Shown piece by piece: positions 22,339 through 31,980 of a DNA stretch of 64,000 nucleotides. The stretch is from Leminorella richardii (GTDB taxonomy: Bacteria > Pseudomonadota > Gammaproteobacteria > Enterobacterales > Enterobacteriaceae), in assembly GCF_900478135.1 (NCBI RefSeq), contig NZ_LS483470.1, positions 310,001-374,000 on the forward strand, read 5' to 3'. Made by a program: the position numbers and the translations under genes. The notes under the pieces are model-generated. The model was not told the origin of the DNA, made no database searches, and was given only the letters and a program-made list of their open reading frames with translations. Each line of letters opens with the position of its first letter. Within the stretch, counting starts at the first letter, position 1.

Positions 22339-22911
22339 ATGTTAAAGCGTATTTGTATCACACTTGCTGCGGTGTTTTCGCTGATTGCTCTGGCGCCAGC
22401 AGTACAGGCGGCTGATAACAATCCTCGCGTTGTTTTGACTACTACGCTGGGTACGATAGAGGTTGAGCTGGATAAAGAAAAGGCACCGATCTCTACCAAG
22501 AACTTCTTGGCTTACGTAAAAGACGGCTACTACAACGGTACCATTTTCCATCGCGTAATCCCCGGCTTTATGGCTCAGGGCGGCGGCTTTACGGAGGATA
22601 TGAACCAGAAGAAGCCTTCAGCCCCTATTAAAAATGAGGCAGAAAACGGCCTGAAAAACGTAAGGGGAACTCTGGCGATGGCGCGTACGAACGTCGTAGA
22701 CAGTGCGACTAGCCAGTTCTTTATTAACGTTGTGGATAACGACTATCTTGACCATTCTTCCGATAACTTTGGCTACGCGGTGTTTGGTAAGGTCGTTAAG
22801 GGAATGGACGTTGTTGACAAGATGATGACCATGCCGACTTCTACGTCCGGTCAGCACCGCGACGTGCCGGTAGCGCCGATTGTGATTACTTCCGCTGAGA
22901 TTGTGAAGTAA
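22339..22911 (+). CDS. ppiA: Periplasmic peptidyl-prolyl cis-trans isomerase A (cyclophilin)
   Basis: The 190-residue protein has a signal peptide (hydrophobic core about residues 6-20, cut after V-Q-A) and a cyclophilin domain. Active-site motifs are F-H-R-V-I-P-G-F-M-A-Q-G-G-G near residues 71-84 and M-A-R-T near 113, with S-A-T-S-Q-F-F-I-N near 121. It catalyses proline isomerisation in the periplasm. E. coli PpiA has the same length. It stands alone, with its own terminator, and faces the lactate dehydrogenase gene. Confidence 0.95.
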   Translation: MLKRICITLAAVFSLIALAPAVQAADNNPRVVLTTTLGTIEVELDKEKAPISTKNFLAYVKDGYYNGTIFHRVIPGFMAQGGGFTEDMNQKKPSAPIKNEAENGLKNVRGTLAMARTNVVDSATSQFFINVVDNDYLDHSSDNFGYAVFGKVVKGMDVVDKMMTMPTSTSGQHRDVPVAPIVITSAEIVK

Positions 22912-22940
22912 TCTCGAGGGACGATATTGTTATCACTAAT

Positions 22941-22966
22941 AAAAAAGCGCCCGAAGGCGCTTTTTT
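22941..22966. terminator. Bidirectional terminator between ppiA and the lactate dehydrogenase gene
   Basis: AAAAAAGCGCC pairs with GGCGCTTTTTT around CGAA, giving T-runs in both directions. It serves ppiA on the plus strand and the convergent gene on the minus strand. Confidence 0.85.
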
Positions 22967-22978
22967 ACTGTCGGTAAG

Positions 22979-25798
22979 TTAGCCTTCCAGAGGCTGCGTT
23001 ACGCGATCTACTACGTACAGGATAGAACGATAGGGCACACCCGAGTGCTCTGTCAGGCCGATTTCACATGTACGACTGTTAGATACGCCTTCGGTACAGT
23101 TAGGCGGAACCTGATCCTTCAGCAGACGCAGGGCGCTTGCGTTCAGTTCCGGCGTCTTCATGCCTTTATCTCCCGCAAAGCCACAGCAGTGAATGCCGTC
23201 AGGGATAATGACCTGCGTACAGCAGCGATCCATCAGGCTCTTCATCGGCGCGGAAAGGCCCATTTTCACGCTGGAACAGGTCACGTGCAGCATGATGGGG
23301 TTATGCTCCGGCGTGAACTTCAGGCGATCCGCCAGATAATGGTGCGTGAAGCCGACCGGTTCAAACAGTGCCATGGGTTTCGTGAAGCCTTCAACTGCAC
23401 GCAGAGCACACGGACTGGTATCGATCAGGACTGGGTACTTGCCCTGTTCGCTGGCTTTCCAGATGGCCTCTTCCATATCCGCCAGCCGCTCTTTGGCGAC
23501 GGTGGTGATCCCCTTACTGTTGTAGGGCATACCGCAGCACAGGCTGTCGAGATTTTCCGGATAAATGATGCTGAAGCCCGCTTTGGTAAGCAGCTTTTCG
23601 ACCACTTCAGTGAGCGGTCGCTGATCCGAATCGCTGGCGGAAGCGCCCATGGTTCTTGATGCACAGCTGGGAACGTAGACCACTTTAAGGTCGCGGTTAG
23701 ACAGCACGGGCGCCACCGGTGAGCGGGCTCCGCGCGGGAATGCCGGAGTGAGCAGCGGAATGTGGCCAAAGCTTGCGACGTGTAGCGCTTTAGTCACTTT
23801 GCCCATGCGTTCGACACCAATGGCTCTGCCGGTTCCTGCAACGGTATTCAGCGCCAGGCGCGCACCGGCAGTGATGGTGGTGAAGTGGTCTGCCGTCCAG
23901 CGGGCGATCCTTTCATGACGCATGTTGCGACGCGTGCGGATATCGCGGATAAGCTCACCGGTGTTAATGCCGACCGGGCAGCGGCGAGCACACAGGCCGG
24001 TAGCTGCACAGGTGGCGTCCCCCAGATAGAGGAAGTCTTTTTCTAACTGCTTAAGGCGCTTGTCGTCATCACCGCTGCGGCGTAGGCGGTTGATTTCACG
24101 CCACATCACGATGCGCTGGCGCGGCGTAAACGAGAGGCCGGTCGATGGGCAAACAGGTTCACAGAAGCCGCATTCGATACAGCTATCAACGCGAGGTTCG
24201 GCAGCGGGCAGCAGCTTCAGGTTTTGCAGGTGGGCGTTGTGATCCCGGTTAAGTAATACGCCGGGGCTTAGCAGATGGTTAGGATCCATCAGGTTCTTCA
24301 GTTTCCACATCAGCTCATAGGCTTCTGCTCCCCACTCAAGCTCAACAAACGACGCCATGTTGCGGCCAGTACCGTGTTCTGCCTTTAGGGAGCCTTTGTA
24401 TTCGACGGCCACCAGATGGGCGATATCTTCCATAAATGCCTGATAGCGGGAAACTTCAGCTGGAGTATCAAACGACTGCTGGAACACGAAGTGCATGTTG
24501 CCGTCTAGCGCGTGGCCGTAAATCACGACTTTGTAGTCATGCTTAATGAACAGCTTGCGCAGGTCCTGTACGCCGGAAGCCAGCTGTTCAATCTGGAAAG
24601 CAACGTCTTCAATAATGACGGTGGAGCCTACGGGGCGAACGGCGCCGATAGCTGGGAAAATGCCCTTGCGGATTGCCCACAGGCGACCAAACTCTTCTGG
24701 CTTGTTGGTAAACGGCACCTGTTGTTCTAGCGTGAAAGCGGAAACCGTCTCCATGATTTGCGCCATCTTTTCTTTCAGCCCTTCGGCGTCAGCTGCGCGA
24801 ACCTCAACCAGCAGCGCTGTAGCGTCTTCGCTCAGATGCGGCATGAAGTCAGGAAGACCCTCTTCGTTTTCAACGGAAGCAAGGGCGCCGCGGTCCATCA
24901 GCTCTACGGCAGAAACCGGCTGCTGCTTCAGAACAATCGTCGCTTTACAGGCGTCTTCGATATCTTTAAAAACAAACAGCGCAGAGGCTTTAAACTGGTG
25001 CTCTTCTACCGTTTCATAGGTAATTTCGGCGATAAAGCCAAGAGTACCTTCTGAGCCGATCATCAGGTGAGTCATGACGTCCAGCGGATCGTCAAAGTCG
25101 ACCAGCGCGTTCAGGCTGTAGCCGGTAGTGTTCTTGATGCGGTACTTGTGGCGAATCAGCTCGGCAAGGTGGGTGTTGGCTTTAGTCTCGCTTGCCAGCT
25201 GGCCCAGCCCTTCCAGAATGTGAGAGTGGGTCTTTTTAAACGCAGCGACGGACTCACTGTCGGCAGTATCAATAAGCGTACCGTCAGCCAGAATCAAACG
25301 CATGGATTCCAGCGTCTGATAGGAGTTTTGTGAGGTACCGCAGCACATGCCGCTGGCGTTATTAGCGGCAATGCCGCCGATTTTACAGGCATCGATTGAG
25401 GCCGGATCGGGGCCAATCTTACGGCCAAAGGGGGCCAGGTAGCGGTTCGCATCGGCACCAATCACGCCGGGTTTCAGCGAGATGTAGCCCGCGTCGCCAA
25501 AAATCTTGTACTGGCGCCAGCTGTCGCCGAGCGTAATCAGTATTGAGTCAGTGATAGCCTGCCCAGACAGACTGGTGCCCGCGGCGCGAAACGTTACAGG
25601 CAAGTTATGCTTTTGTGCCAGTATGAGCGTTTTTTGAACGTCTTTTTCGCTATCGAGACGTACGACGATTTGGGGGATCAGACGGTAGCAGCTGGCATCG
25701 GTACCAAACGCCATAGTGCGGGATGGATCGGTATAAACATTTGATTTTGGGACAAAACGACAGAGCTCATCATAAAAAGATTGGTAAGAGGCTTTCAT
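22979..25798 (-). CDS. FAD and iron-sulfur D-lactate dehydrogenase (Dld-II type)
   Basis: The 939-residue oxidoreductase has an N-terminal FAD-binding PCMH domain (F-R-A-A-G-T-S-L-S-G-Q-A near 70-81; G-G-I-A-A-N-N-A-S-G-M near 145), an FAD-linked oxidase C-terminal domain (to about 520), a ferredoxin-like domain with C-I-E-C-G-F-C-E-P-V-C-P near 545 and C-A-A-T-G-L-C-A-R-R-C-P near 610, and two CCG domains (C-C-G-M-P, C-C-G-F-A-G). This fits the respiratory D-lactate dehydrogenases of Shewanella (about 934 residues) better than E. coli YdiJ (1018 residues, D-2-hydroxyglutarate). It would pass electrons to quinone at the membrane. The substrate is not certain. Confidence 0.82.
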   Translation of the reverse strand: MKASYQSFYDELCRFVPKSNVYTDPSRTMAFGTDASCYRLIPQIVVRLDSEKDVQKTLILAQKHNLPVTFRAAGTSLSGQAITDSILITLGDSWRQYKIFGDAGYISLKPGVIGADANRYLAPFGRKIGPDPASIDACKIGGIAANNASGMCCGTSQNSYQTLESMRLILADGTLIDTADSESVAAFKKTHSHILEGLGQLASETKANTHLAELIRHKYRIKNTTGYSLNALVDFDDPLDVMTHLMIGSEGTLGFIAEITYETVEEHQFKASALFVFKDIEDACKATIVLKQQPVSAVELMDRGALASVENEEGLPDFMPHLSEDATALLVEVRAADAEGLKEKMAQIMETVSAFTLEQQVPFTNKPEEFGRLWAIRKGIFPAIGAVRPVGSTVIIEDVAFQIEQLASGVQDLRKLFIKHDYKVVIYGHALDGNMHFVFQQSFDTPAEVSRYQAFMEDIAHLVAVEYKGSLKAEHGTGRNMASFVELEWGAEAYELMWKLKNLMDPNHLLSPGVLLNRDHNAHLQNLKLLPAAEPRVDSCIECGFCEPVCPSTGLSFTPRQRIVMWREINRLRRSGDDDKRLKQLEKDFLYLGDATCAATGLCARRCPVGINTGELIRDIRTRRNMRHERIARWTADHFTTITAGARLALNTVAGTGRAIGVERMGKVTKALHVASFGHIPLLTPAFPRGARSPVAPVLSNRDLKVVYVPSCASRTMGASASDSDQRPLTEVVEKLLTKAGFSIIYPENLDSLCCGMPYNSKGITTVAKERLADMEEAIWKASEQGKYPVLIDTSPCALRAVEGFTKPMALFEPVGFTHHYLADRLKFTPEHNPIMLHVTCSSVKMGLSAPMKSLMDRCCTQVIIPDGIHCCGFAGDKGMKTPELNASALRLLKDQVPPNCTEGVSNSRTCEIGLTEHSGVPYRSILYVVDRVTQPLEG

Positions 25799-26215
25799 CT
25801 AGGCTTCCTTGATTATTTTATAGGCAACAATAATGTTGCTTCTATGTTGATTATAATGAAGAAAGTTGAAATTTATCGTGATCTCACTCTCTCTTTGGTG
25901 GCTGTTGAAACGATTCATATGATAAATGAAATAGTTGACTGAGTATTTTAATGGCTTAGATGCGTTTTTATTGGTGGATATTTGTTCAAATTAGTGTTGC
26001 TGCTTAAGGATTTCATCGGCCTCATTTATACTCGTCATGCTTTCAGTGGTGGGGAGATTCGCTGTTGTTTTCTGCCGTTTTCTGCTGTTTGTTCGGTTTA
26101 GCTATATACTGAAAGCGATAAAAAACAGGGGCGTCGGGGAATGCTTCTTCGACGCGCAGATTGTAGGGCTCGAGGCTCTGTTTGGGCGCAAGGATGGGCC
26201 AAATGAATAGGATAT
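25799..26215. other. Intergenic region upstream of divergent dld and yjgR
   Basis: This 417-base AT-rich gap between divergent genes must hold both promoters. The only clear structure is a tandem run of three 10-base units close to TCTGCTGTTT at 26061-26090, followed by TATACT (26103-26108), a possible -10 box for yjgR. No gene or RNA was recognised. Confidence 0.4.
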
Positions 26216-27736
26216 ATGTTGATGTTAGAACCGCTTGTTATTGCTAAAAGTCATGAAACGCCGCTGGCTATTTTGCCCGCACTGGCGAACCGCCACGGGT
26301 TGATTACCGGGGCTACCGGAACCGGGAAAACGGTCACTCTGCAAAAAATGGCGGAAAGCTTTTCCCGCGCAGGCGTACCGGTGTTCATGGCCGATGTGAA
26401 GGGCGACTTGTCCGGCGTCGGTGCAGAAGGCGTTCTAAATCCCAAATTGCAGTCTCGCCTTGAGGCATTGGGCGTTACCGACTGGGAGCCGGCGGCGTGC
26501 CCTACCGTTTTCTGGGACGTGTTTGGTGAGAAGGGGCATCCTGTTCGCGCCACGGTGTCAGACATGGGGCCGACTTTGCTTTCTCGCCTGTTGAATCTGA
26601 ACGACGTGCAGGCTGGCGTGCTGCAACTGGTGTTCAAGATTGCCGACGACAGCGGCCTGCTGCTGCTGGATATGAAAGATCTGCGTTCAATGGTGCAGTT
26701 TGTTGGCGATAACGCCAAACGCTTCCAGACCCAGTACGGCAACATATCTAGTGCGTCAATTGGCGCTATTCAACGGGGCCTGTTGACCCTTGAACAGCAG
26801 GGCGCGGAACACTTCTTTGGCGAGCCGATGCTGGACATCCTCGACCTGATTAAAACCAACTCTTCTGGACAGGGGATCGTTAATATCCTCGCAGCTGACC
26901 GGCTGTACAATCTGCCGAAGCTCTACTCTGTTTTCCTGCTGTGGCTGCTGTCCGAACTTTTTGAACAGCTGCCTGAAGTGGGAGATATGGATAAGCCCAA
27001 AGTTGTATTCTTCTTTGATGAAGCCCACCTGCTGTTTAAAGACGCGCCTCCAGCGCTTTTGGAGAAGATTGAGCAGGTGGTTCGCTTGATTCGCTCGAAG
27101 GGTGTTGGCGTCTATTTTGTCACACAAAATCCGCTGGATATTCCCGACAGCGTGCTGGGGCAGTTGGGAAACCGAGTTCAGCACGCGCTGCGGGCGTTTA
27201 CTCCACGTGACCAGAAAGCCGTGCGGGCAGCCGCGCAAACGATGCGCGCGAATCCAGCCTTTGACGCCGAGCAGGCGATTACCGAGCTGGGCGTAGGCGA
27301 GGCGCTGATCTCTTTTCTGGACGAGAAGGGCCGGCCTAATGTGGTTGAGCGGGGATTTGTGATCGCTCCCTGTTCTCGTATGGGGGCAATGACCGATGAT
27401 GAACGCAACGCGCTTATCAACCATTCACCGTTCTATGGGCGTTACGAAGAGTCTATCGACCGCGAATCGGCCTATGAGAGGCTGGCGGCTGGCGTTGTAG
27501 CGGCAGCAGATGAACCCGCTAAAGGCTCCGTAGCGCCGAAAGCGGAAGAGAAAAAGCCTGCTGATGACGGCGGCCTGTTTGGCAGCCTGAACGACATTCT
27601 GTTTGGCAGCACGGGCCCGAGGGGCGGCAAAAAGGATGGTATTGTTCAAACGGCGGCGAAGTCTATGACGCGCCAGCTGAGCAACCAGATTGTGCGCGGC
27701 ATTCTTGGCAGCATTCTCGGCGGTAAAAAGCGCTAG
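26216..27736 (+). CDS. yjgR: YjgR, HerA/DUF853-type NTPase
   Basis: The 506-residue protein follows E. coli YjgR throughout: Walker A G-A-T-G-T-G-K-T near residues 32-39, F-M-A-D-V-K-G-D-L-S-G near 57, Walker B V-V-F-F-F-D-E-A-H near 263-271, and the conserved end F-G-S-T-G-P-R-G-G-K ... G-I-L-G-S-I-L-G-G-K-K-R. It belongs to the HerA-FtsK superfamily of hexameric motors; its cellular role is not known. The start MLMLEPLVIAK adds one or two residues relative to E. coli (second ATG at 26222). An acidic linker separates the ATPase from the C-terminal tail. Confidence 0.93.
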   Translation: MLMLEPLVIAKSHETPLAILPALANRHGLITGATGTGKTVTLQKMAESFSRAGVPVFMADVKGDLSGVGAEGVLNPKLQSRLEALGVTDWEPAACPTVFWDVFGEKGHPVRATVSDMGPTLLSRLLNLNDVQAGVLQLVFKIADDSGLLLLDMKDLRSMVQFVGDNAKRFQTQYGNISSASIGAIQRGLLTLEQQGAEHFFGEPMLDILDLIKTNSSGQGIVNILAADRLYNLPKLYSVFLLWLLSELFEQLPEVGDMDKPKVVFFFDEAHLLFKDAPPALLEKIEQVVRLIRSKGVGVYFVTQNPLDIPDSVLGQLGNRVQHALRAFTPRDQKAVRAAAQTMRANPAFDAEQAITELGVGEALISFLDEKGRPNVVERGFVIAPCSRMGAMTDDERNALINHSPFYGRYEESIDRESAYERLAAGVVAAADEPAKGSVAPKAEEKKPADDGGLFGSLNDILFGSTGPRGGKKDGIVQTAAKSMTRQLSNQIVRGILGSILGGKKR

Positions 27737-27759
27737 CGTTTTTTATGCTCAGGTAAAGT

Positions 27760-27788
27760 AAAACGGCGGCCAGTTTGGCCGCCGTTTT
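27760..27788. terminator. Bidirectional terminator between yjgR and rspR
   Basis: AAAACGGCGGCC and GGCCGCCGTTTT form a perfect 12-base stem around AGTTT, with T-runs in both directions, between two convergent genes. Confidence 0.88.
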
Positions 27789-27809
27789 GTTGTCTCTATG
27801 GTGTGAGGC

Positions 27810-28499
27810 TTACTCGCCTGTTTCAAACCAGTCGGTATTGCGCTGGGAAATGGTTGTAATAGTGGTGATCATTTCGCTCAGATGTTGGTGAATGGCCTCT
27901 TCTGCCGCGTCGGGATCGCGTTTTTCCAATGCGAGATAAATTCGGTAGTGCTGCTCAATCAGGCTTTCCGGTGGAGAAACGTCCGCCAGGCTCATAAATC
28001 GGACTCGATCCATCGTTGCCTTGATGGTTTCAATGGTTTCCCATGCCATCGGGCAGTCGATGATCTCTGTAAAGGTGCGATGGAACTCGTCGTCCAGGTC
28101 GAGAAACTCTTTGTCCCGCTTGTTGGCGGCGGCCAGTTCCTGACGATGGAGATTATGCTTAAGCTGCATCAGATAGTCTGGCGTAATAGCTACAGCGACG
28201 CGGCGAATAATGGCGGACTCTACCGCTTCCCGGATAAACCGACCGTCAGAAACGCGCTTGGCCGAGATTTTCATAACGAACGTCCCGCGCTGGGGCAGTA
28301 TCTGTACCAGTCCTGTCTCAGAGAGTTTGATAAAGGCTTCTCTGACGGGCTGACGGGATACGCTAAAGCGGGTGGAGATTTCTTTTTCCGACAGCAGAGT
28401 GCCCGGCCTGATCGTACAGTCCACAATTTCCTGACGCAGCAGGCGATAGATCTGTTGATTAACAGGCTCACTGGTTGTGAAGGGGTAAACAATGCTCAT
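27810..28499 (-). CDS. rspR: GntR/FadR-type regulator RspR
   Basis: The 229-residue protein has an N-terminal winged helix (P-V-N-Q-Q-I-Y-R-L-L-R near 12-22; F-S-V-S-R-Q-P-V-R-E-A-F-I-K-L near 45-59) and an FCD ligand domain with metal-binding candidates (D-D-E-F-H-R-T-F near 137-144 and E-Q-H near 187). It aligns along its length with E. coli YdfH/RspR, which represses rspAB. Its presence four genes from rspA supports the assignment. It is transcribed alone, with the ydfI block upstream on the same strand. Confidence 0.85.
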   Translation of the reverse strand: MSIVYPFTTSEPVNQQIYRLLRQEIVDCTIRPGTLLSEKEISTRFSVSRQPVREAFIKLSETGLVQILPQRGTFVMKISAKRVSDGRFIREAVESAIIRRVAVAITPDYLMQLKHNLHRQELAAANKRDKEFLDLDDEFHRTFTEIIDCPMAWETIETIKATMDRVRFMSLADVSPPESLIEQHYRIYLALEKRDPDAAEEAIHQHLSEMITTITTISQRNTDWFETGE

Positions 28500-28874
28500 G
28501 GACGTTTGCTATTCTCTGGCCTTTGTTTTCAGCTCTTTGCATTATGGCGATATTTACCGCAAGTTTCACTAGAATTCTGAATGTTTTGGCAGAGGAAGGC
28601 AGCAAAACGCCGAAATTTTCGCCGATTTTATACGTCTATTACCGTATAAGAGTAATACAGTGAGAAATGGGCTTTTATTTTCTTCCTATAATGTTAATTA
28701 TTTTGTCAGAATTAATTCTAAACTTATTGATTTTTTGTTTTAAATTAATGAGATAATGTGAAATAAATTTGTCTGTTGTAGCCTCGTGAAGAGTATTTTT
28801 AGACTGTATTTTTGGTTTTTTCAGGTGACTTTTGAAAAAGAGTCGTAGGATATTTTTGTACGTTCTGGCGCCTT
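28500..28874. other. AT-rich region upstream of rspR
   Basis: This 375-base region between the ydfI terminator and the rspR start contains the rspR promoter. It is strongly AT-rich (especially 28670-28860), with no open frame of note and no clear operator palindrome. Confidence 0.4.
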
Positions 28875-28877
28875 GAA

Positions 28878-28912
28878 AAATAACAGGCCGGAGATCGCTC
28901 TCTGGCCTGTTA
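28878..28912 (-). terminator. Terminator after ydfI
   Basis: AACAGGCC (28882-28889) pairs with GGCCTGTT (28904-28911), extended by AGA/TCT pairs. On the minus strand the stem is followed by ATTTTTC. It ends the rspA-rspB-ydfJ-ydfI transcript. Confidence 0.7.
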
Positions 28913-28944
28913 AAAACACATTTGACTTATTATCGTCTGCTATT

Positions 28945-30426
28945 TCAAAGCTTTTTTACCAGCTGAGCGACAGCCTCTTTCGCTCCCAGCTCCAGCAGTT
29001 GCTGATAGGCGCTAACTACTGCGCTAACAAAGCGTTCATCTTTAGGCAGCTCACTGCCGAAGACAACGTTCAGAGACAGCAGAGCCTTCACTCGCGCTTC
29101 GCCTTCTGTACTGCCGTTAACCAGCGCGCGCAGCTGTTCAATCAGCGGGTCGCTGACTTCAATCGGTTGGCCCTGTTCGTCGACGCCGCCAACGTAGCGG
29201 ATCCAAGCGGCAACGCCGAGAGCCAGACAGTCAAAACGAGTTCCGTTCGCCAAATGATAGCGAATAGAATCCAGCATGCGCTGAGGAAGCTTCTGCGTAC
29301 CGTCCATGGCGATTTGCCAAGTGCGGTGCTTGAGCGCTGTGTTGCGGTAGCGGTTTAGCAGTGAGTCTGCATAAGCTGCCAGGTCTACGCCTTGAGTTCT
29401 CAAGGTTGGTGCCTGCTCGCTCAGCATCAAGTGGCGCGCAGCGATGGCATAGTTGTCATCCTGCATGCAGTCGTTAATGTGTTGATAGCCAGCCAGATAG
29501 CCTAGGTATGCAAGGAGTGAGTGGCTGCCGTTGAGCATGCGCAGCTTCATTTCTTCATACGGTAGGACATCCTGCACCAGCTCTGCACCCGCTTTTTCCC
29601 ATTCAGGGCGACCGTTAACAAAGTTGTCTTCGATGACCCACTGACGGAAAGGTTCACAGGCGACACCGGCCGGATCCTGAATGCCGCCCAGCTTCTGAGA
29701 GACTTTCTCCAGCGTTTCAGGCGTAACGGCAGGCACGATGCGATCCACCATTGTGGAAGGAAAGCTAACGTTAGCTTCAATCCACTTGGCTAGCTCGGCG
29801 TCCTGCTTTTTCGCCAGCCCCAAAATGACGTTGCGGGTTACGTGGCCGTTTTCCGGCATGTTATCGCACGACATCACAGTAAACGCGGGCAGCCCACGGT
29901 CGCGACGCAGACGCAGTGCTCGTACGATAGTACCCGGAGCGGATTTCGGCGCCTCCGGATGAGCGATATCGTGCTGGATCATTGGATGATCGTCGATCAG
30001 CGTACCGGTAGCGGGCTGATAGCAGTAGCCCTTTTCCGTAATGGTGATAGAGACGATAGAAACCTGCGGTTCAGCCATGGCTTCTAATACGGCCTCAATA
30101 CCGTCAACTTCAGCGTGCAGCGCACGACGAACGACCCCGACCACTCGGCCAGACCATCCTTCCGCCGCCATTTCGGCGACGGAGTAGAGCAGGTTCTGCT
30201 GGTTAAGATCGTTGATTTGCTGCTCGCCGCCGATCAGATTGACTTCACAATAGCCCCAGTCGCTGCCGTGTTCTGTTGCCAGAATGTCGGCATAGACAGC
30301 CTGGTGGGCGCGATGGAACGCGCCGAAGCCCAAGTGGACAATGCGAGGTTTAACCTTTTCCCTGTCATAAGACGGCGTGATGACGTCTTTTGGCAGGTTG
30401 GACAGCGTTTCATTACATAGTTTCAT
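28945..30426 (-). CDS. ydfI: Mannitol dehydrogenase-family oxidoreductase YdfI
   Basis: The 493-residue NAD-dependent sugar-acid/polyol dehydrogenase is closest to E. coli YdfI. Shared segments are I-V-H-L-G-F-G-A-F-H-R-A-H-Q (nucleotide-binding N-terminus, about 29-42), S-C-D-N-M-P-E-N-G-H near 190, the catalytic lysine region G-A-E-L-V near 283, and M-L-N-G-S-H-S near 298. The family includes fructuronate and tagaturonate reductases. Beside the mannonate-dehydratase-like rspA this points to sugar-acid catabolism (for example D-mannonate to fructuronate), which is an inference. Confidence 0.88.
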   Translation of the reverse strand: MKLCNETLSNLPKDVITPSYDREKVKPRIVHLGFGAFHRAHQAVYADILATEHGSDWGYCEVNLIGGEQQINDLNQQNLLYSVAEMAAEGWSGRVVGVVRRALHAEVDGIEAVLEAMAEPQVSIVSITITEKGYCYQPATGTLIDDHPMIQHDIAHPEAPKSAPGTIVRALRLRRDRGLPAFTVMSCDNMPENGHVTRNVILGLAKKQDAELAKWIEANVSFPSTMVDRIVPAVTPETLEKVSQKLGGIQDPAGVACEPFRQWVIEDNFVNGRPEWEKAGAELVQDVLPYEEMKLRMLNGSHSLLAYLGYLAGYQHINDCMQDDNYAIAARHLMLSEQAPTLRTQGVDLAAYADSLLNRYRNTALKHRTWQIAMDGTQKLPQRMLDSIRYHLANGTRFDCLALGVAAWIRYVGGVDEQGQPIEVSDPLIEQLRALVNGSTEGEARVKALLSLNVVFGSELPKDERFVSAVVSAYQQLLELGAKEAVAQLVKKL

Positions 30427-30446
30427 AGTGTTACTGGCTCTTGACG

Positions 30447-31835
30447 CTAAACGTATTCTTTGACGCCTGCGACCACCGATTTGGCTGGCACTTCAGCAGC
30501 GTCTTCTTCTGCACTGAGGTCGCGATCTTTGACTTCAGGCATACAAATGGCAGAGATCAGTCCGATGATGGAGTAAACAACGATCATCACGACAATTGGC
30601 CACCAGGAGCCGGTCATGTTACAGAAAATACCGGCTAATACTGGGCCGAAGCCTACTGCAACCAGGCCACCGGCTTCTTTAGAGATAGCCATGCGGGTAA
30701 AGCGATTGCGAGAGCCGAACATTTCCGCCATGGTGATGTTTTCCAGTGCGAACAGACCCAGTACCGCGACGTTGTGGATAATGATAAGGCTAACCATGAT
30801 AGTGCTTGGCGTGTTGGTTTTGTCGACGATCATAGAGACCATCGGGTAGGCCAGAACGATAGCACTGGTGCACAGAACCATATAAGGCAGGCGGCGACCA
30901 ATTTTGTCTGACAGCCAGCCCAGTAGCGGAATGGTCAGGAAGCCGAGAATGGAGCTAATCATCAGGGCATCGGTCGGGATACTCTTTTCAAACAGCAGGG
31001 TTTGAACCAGATAGGCCGCCAGGAAGGTCTGAATTAGACCAGAGTTGCCTGCCTGTCCGAAACGCAGGCCAGTCGCCAGCCAGAATGACTTGCTGGTAAA
31101 CATGGCAAAAACGGATTCTTCTTTTTTCTTTGCAGCCGCTTGTGCCGCAGTTGGCTTTTCTTCAGAAACCTGTTCAAAGACTGGGCTTTCTTTCAGGTTC
31201 ATACGTAGCCAGATGGCGAAGAACATAACTACAACGCTTGCCAGGAACGGCACGCGCCAGCCCCAGTCCAGCAGCTGCTGCTTATCCAGTGCGAAGAACA
31301 TCACCGCCCAGATAGCCGTGGCGCTCAGGGTACCACAGTTGGTGCCCATGGCGACCAGAGAAGAGATAATGCCGCGCTTACCCTTTGGCGCATACTCCGC
31401 CAGCATGGTGCCCGCACCGGAGATTTCGGCGCCCGCTCCCAGTCCCTGAACAATACGAAGTAGGATCAGCAGCAGCGGTGCGAAGATGCCGATTTGTGCA
31501 TAGGTTGGCAGCACACCGATGAGCGTAGTACAGATACCCATCATGGTGATGGTGATAAACAGCACTTTTTTACGGCCGATGGTGTCGCCCATTCTGCCAA
31601 AGAAGAAGGCGCCTACGATACGAGCAACGTAGCCTGCGCCATAGGTGCCCATGGCCAGAATAAGCGCCATGGCCGCGGACTGCTCAGGGAAGAAAATTTC
31701 ACGAAAGACCAGCGCCGCGCCGAGAGAGTACAGCTGGAAGTCCATAAACTCCAGAGCGGTACCGAGCCAACCGGATACGGCCGCCTTGACCAGATCCGAG
31801 GTGCTTCTTTCAGGGGTATTCTGTTTTGATTCCAT
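30447..31835 (-). CDS. ydfJ: MFS metabolite:H+ symporter YdfJ (intact)
   Basis: The 462-residue transporter of the metabolite/proton symporter branch has 12 predicted membrane segments. The first loop motif is F-G-R-M-G-D-T-I-G-R-K-K near residues 79-90, with a repeat at W-L-S-D-K-I-G-R-R-L near 303-312. In E. coli K-12 the corresponding ydfJ is interrupted by the Qin prophage; here it is continuous. The gene lies 20 bases upstream of ydfI and would import the substrate of the pathway. A Lys/Ala/Glu-rich loop near 230-240 separates the halves. Confidence 0.85.
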   Translation of the reverse strand: MESKQNTPERSTSDLVKAAVSGWLGTALEFMDFQLYSLGAALVFREIFFPEQSAAMALILAMGTYGAGYVARIVGAFFFGRMGDTIGRKKVLFITITMMGICTTLIGVLPTYAQIGIFAPLLLILLRIVQGLGAGAEISGAGTMLAEYAPKGKRGIISSLVAMGTNCGTLSATAIWAVMFFALDKQQLLDWGWRVPFLASVVVMFFAIWLRMNLKESPVFEQVSEEKPTAAQAAAKKKEESVFAMFTSKSFWLATGLRFGQAGNSGLIQTFLAAYLVQTLLFEKSIPTDALMISSILGFLTIPLLGWLSDKIGRRLPYMVLCTSAIVLAYPMVSMIVDKTNTPSTIMVSLIIIHNVAVLGLFALENITMAEMFGSRNRFTRMAISKEAGGLVAVGFGPVLAGIFCNMTGSWWPIVVMIVVYSIIGLISAICMPEVKDRDLSAEEDAAEVPAKSVVAGVKEYV

Positions 31836-31921
31836 ATAATTGTTCTCTATGAGCTGTTGTTATGGGTACAGAGACTGTTTGTTTTGTTATTTAACCATTA
31901 GGGCGCGAATTTTTGATTCCG

Positions 31922-31943
31922 AGCCGCATCAGAGGATGCGGCC
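31922..31943. repeat. Intercistronic hairpin between rspB and ydfJ
   Basis: GCCGCATC and GATGCGGC (31923-31930, 31935-31942) form an 8-base stem with loop AGAG in the 145-base gap between rspB and ydfJ. There is no T-run, so it more likely stabilises or partly attenuates the message than terminates it. It resembles a REP-type hairpin in form only. Confidence 0.4.
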
Positions 31944-31980
31944 GGAAATACGCGCCGTTATCGGCTCCTTGCCCTGAACG

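Noticed and set aside
26021..26045. TTATACTCGTCATGC-like sequence resembling a dispersed repeat of Yersinia and Pectobacterium relatives
   Set aside because: Only a partial match and a single copy seen in the window; too weak to call a repeat element.
26756..27424. 222-codon minus-strand frame inside yjgR
   Set aside because: Antisense shadow of a well-conserved gene.
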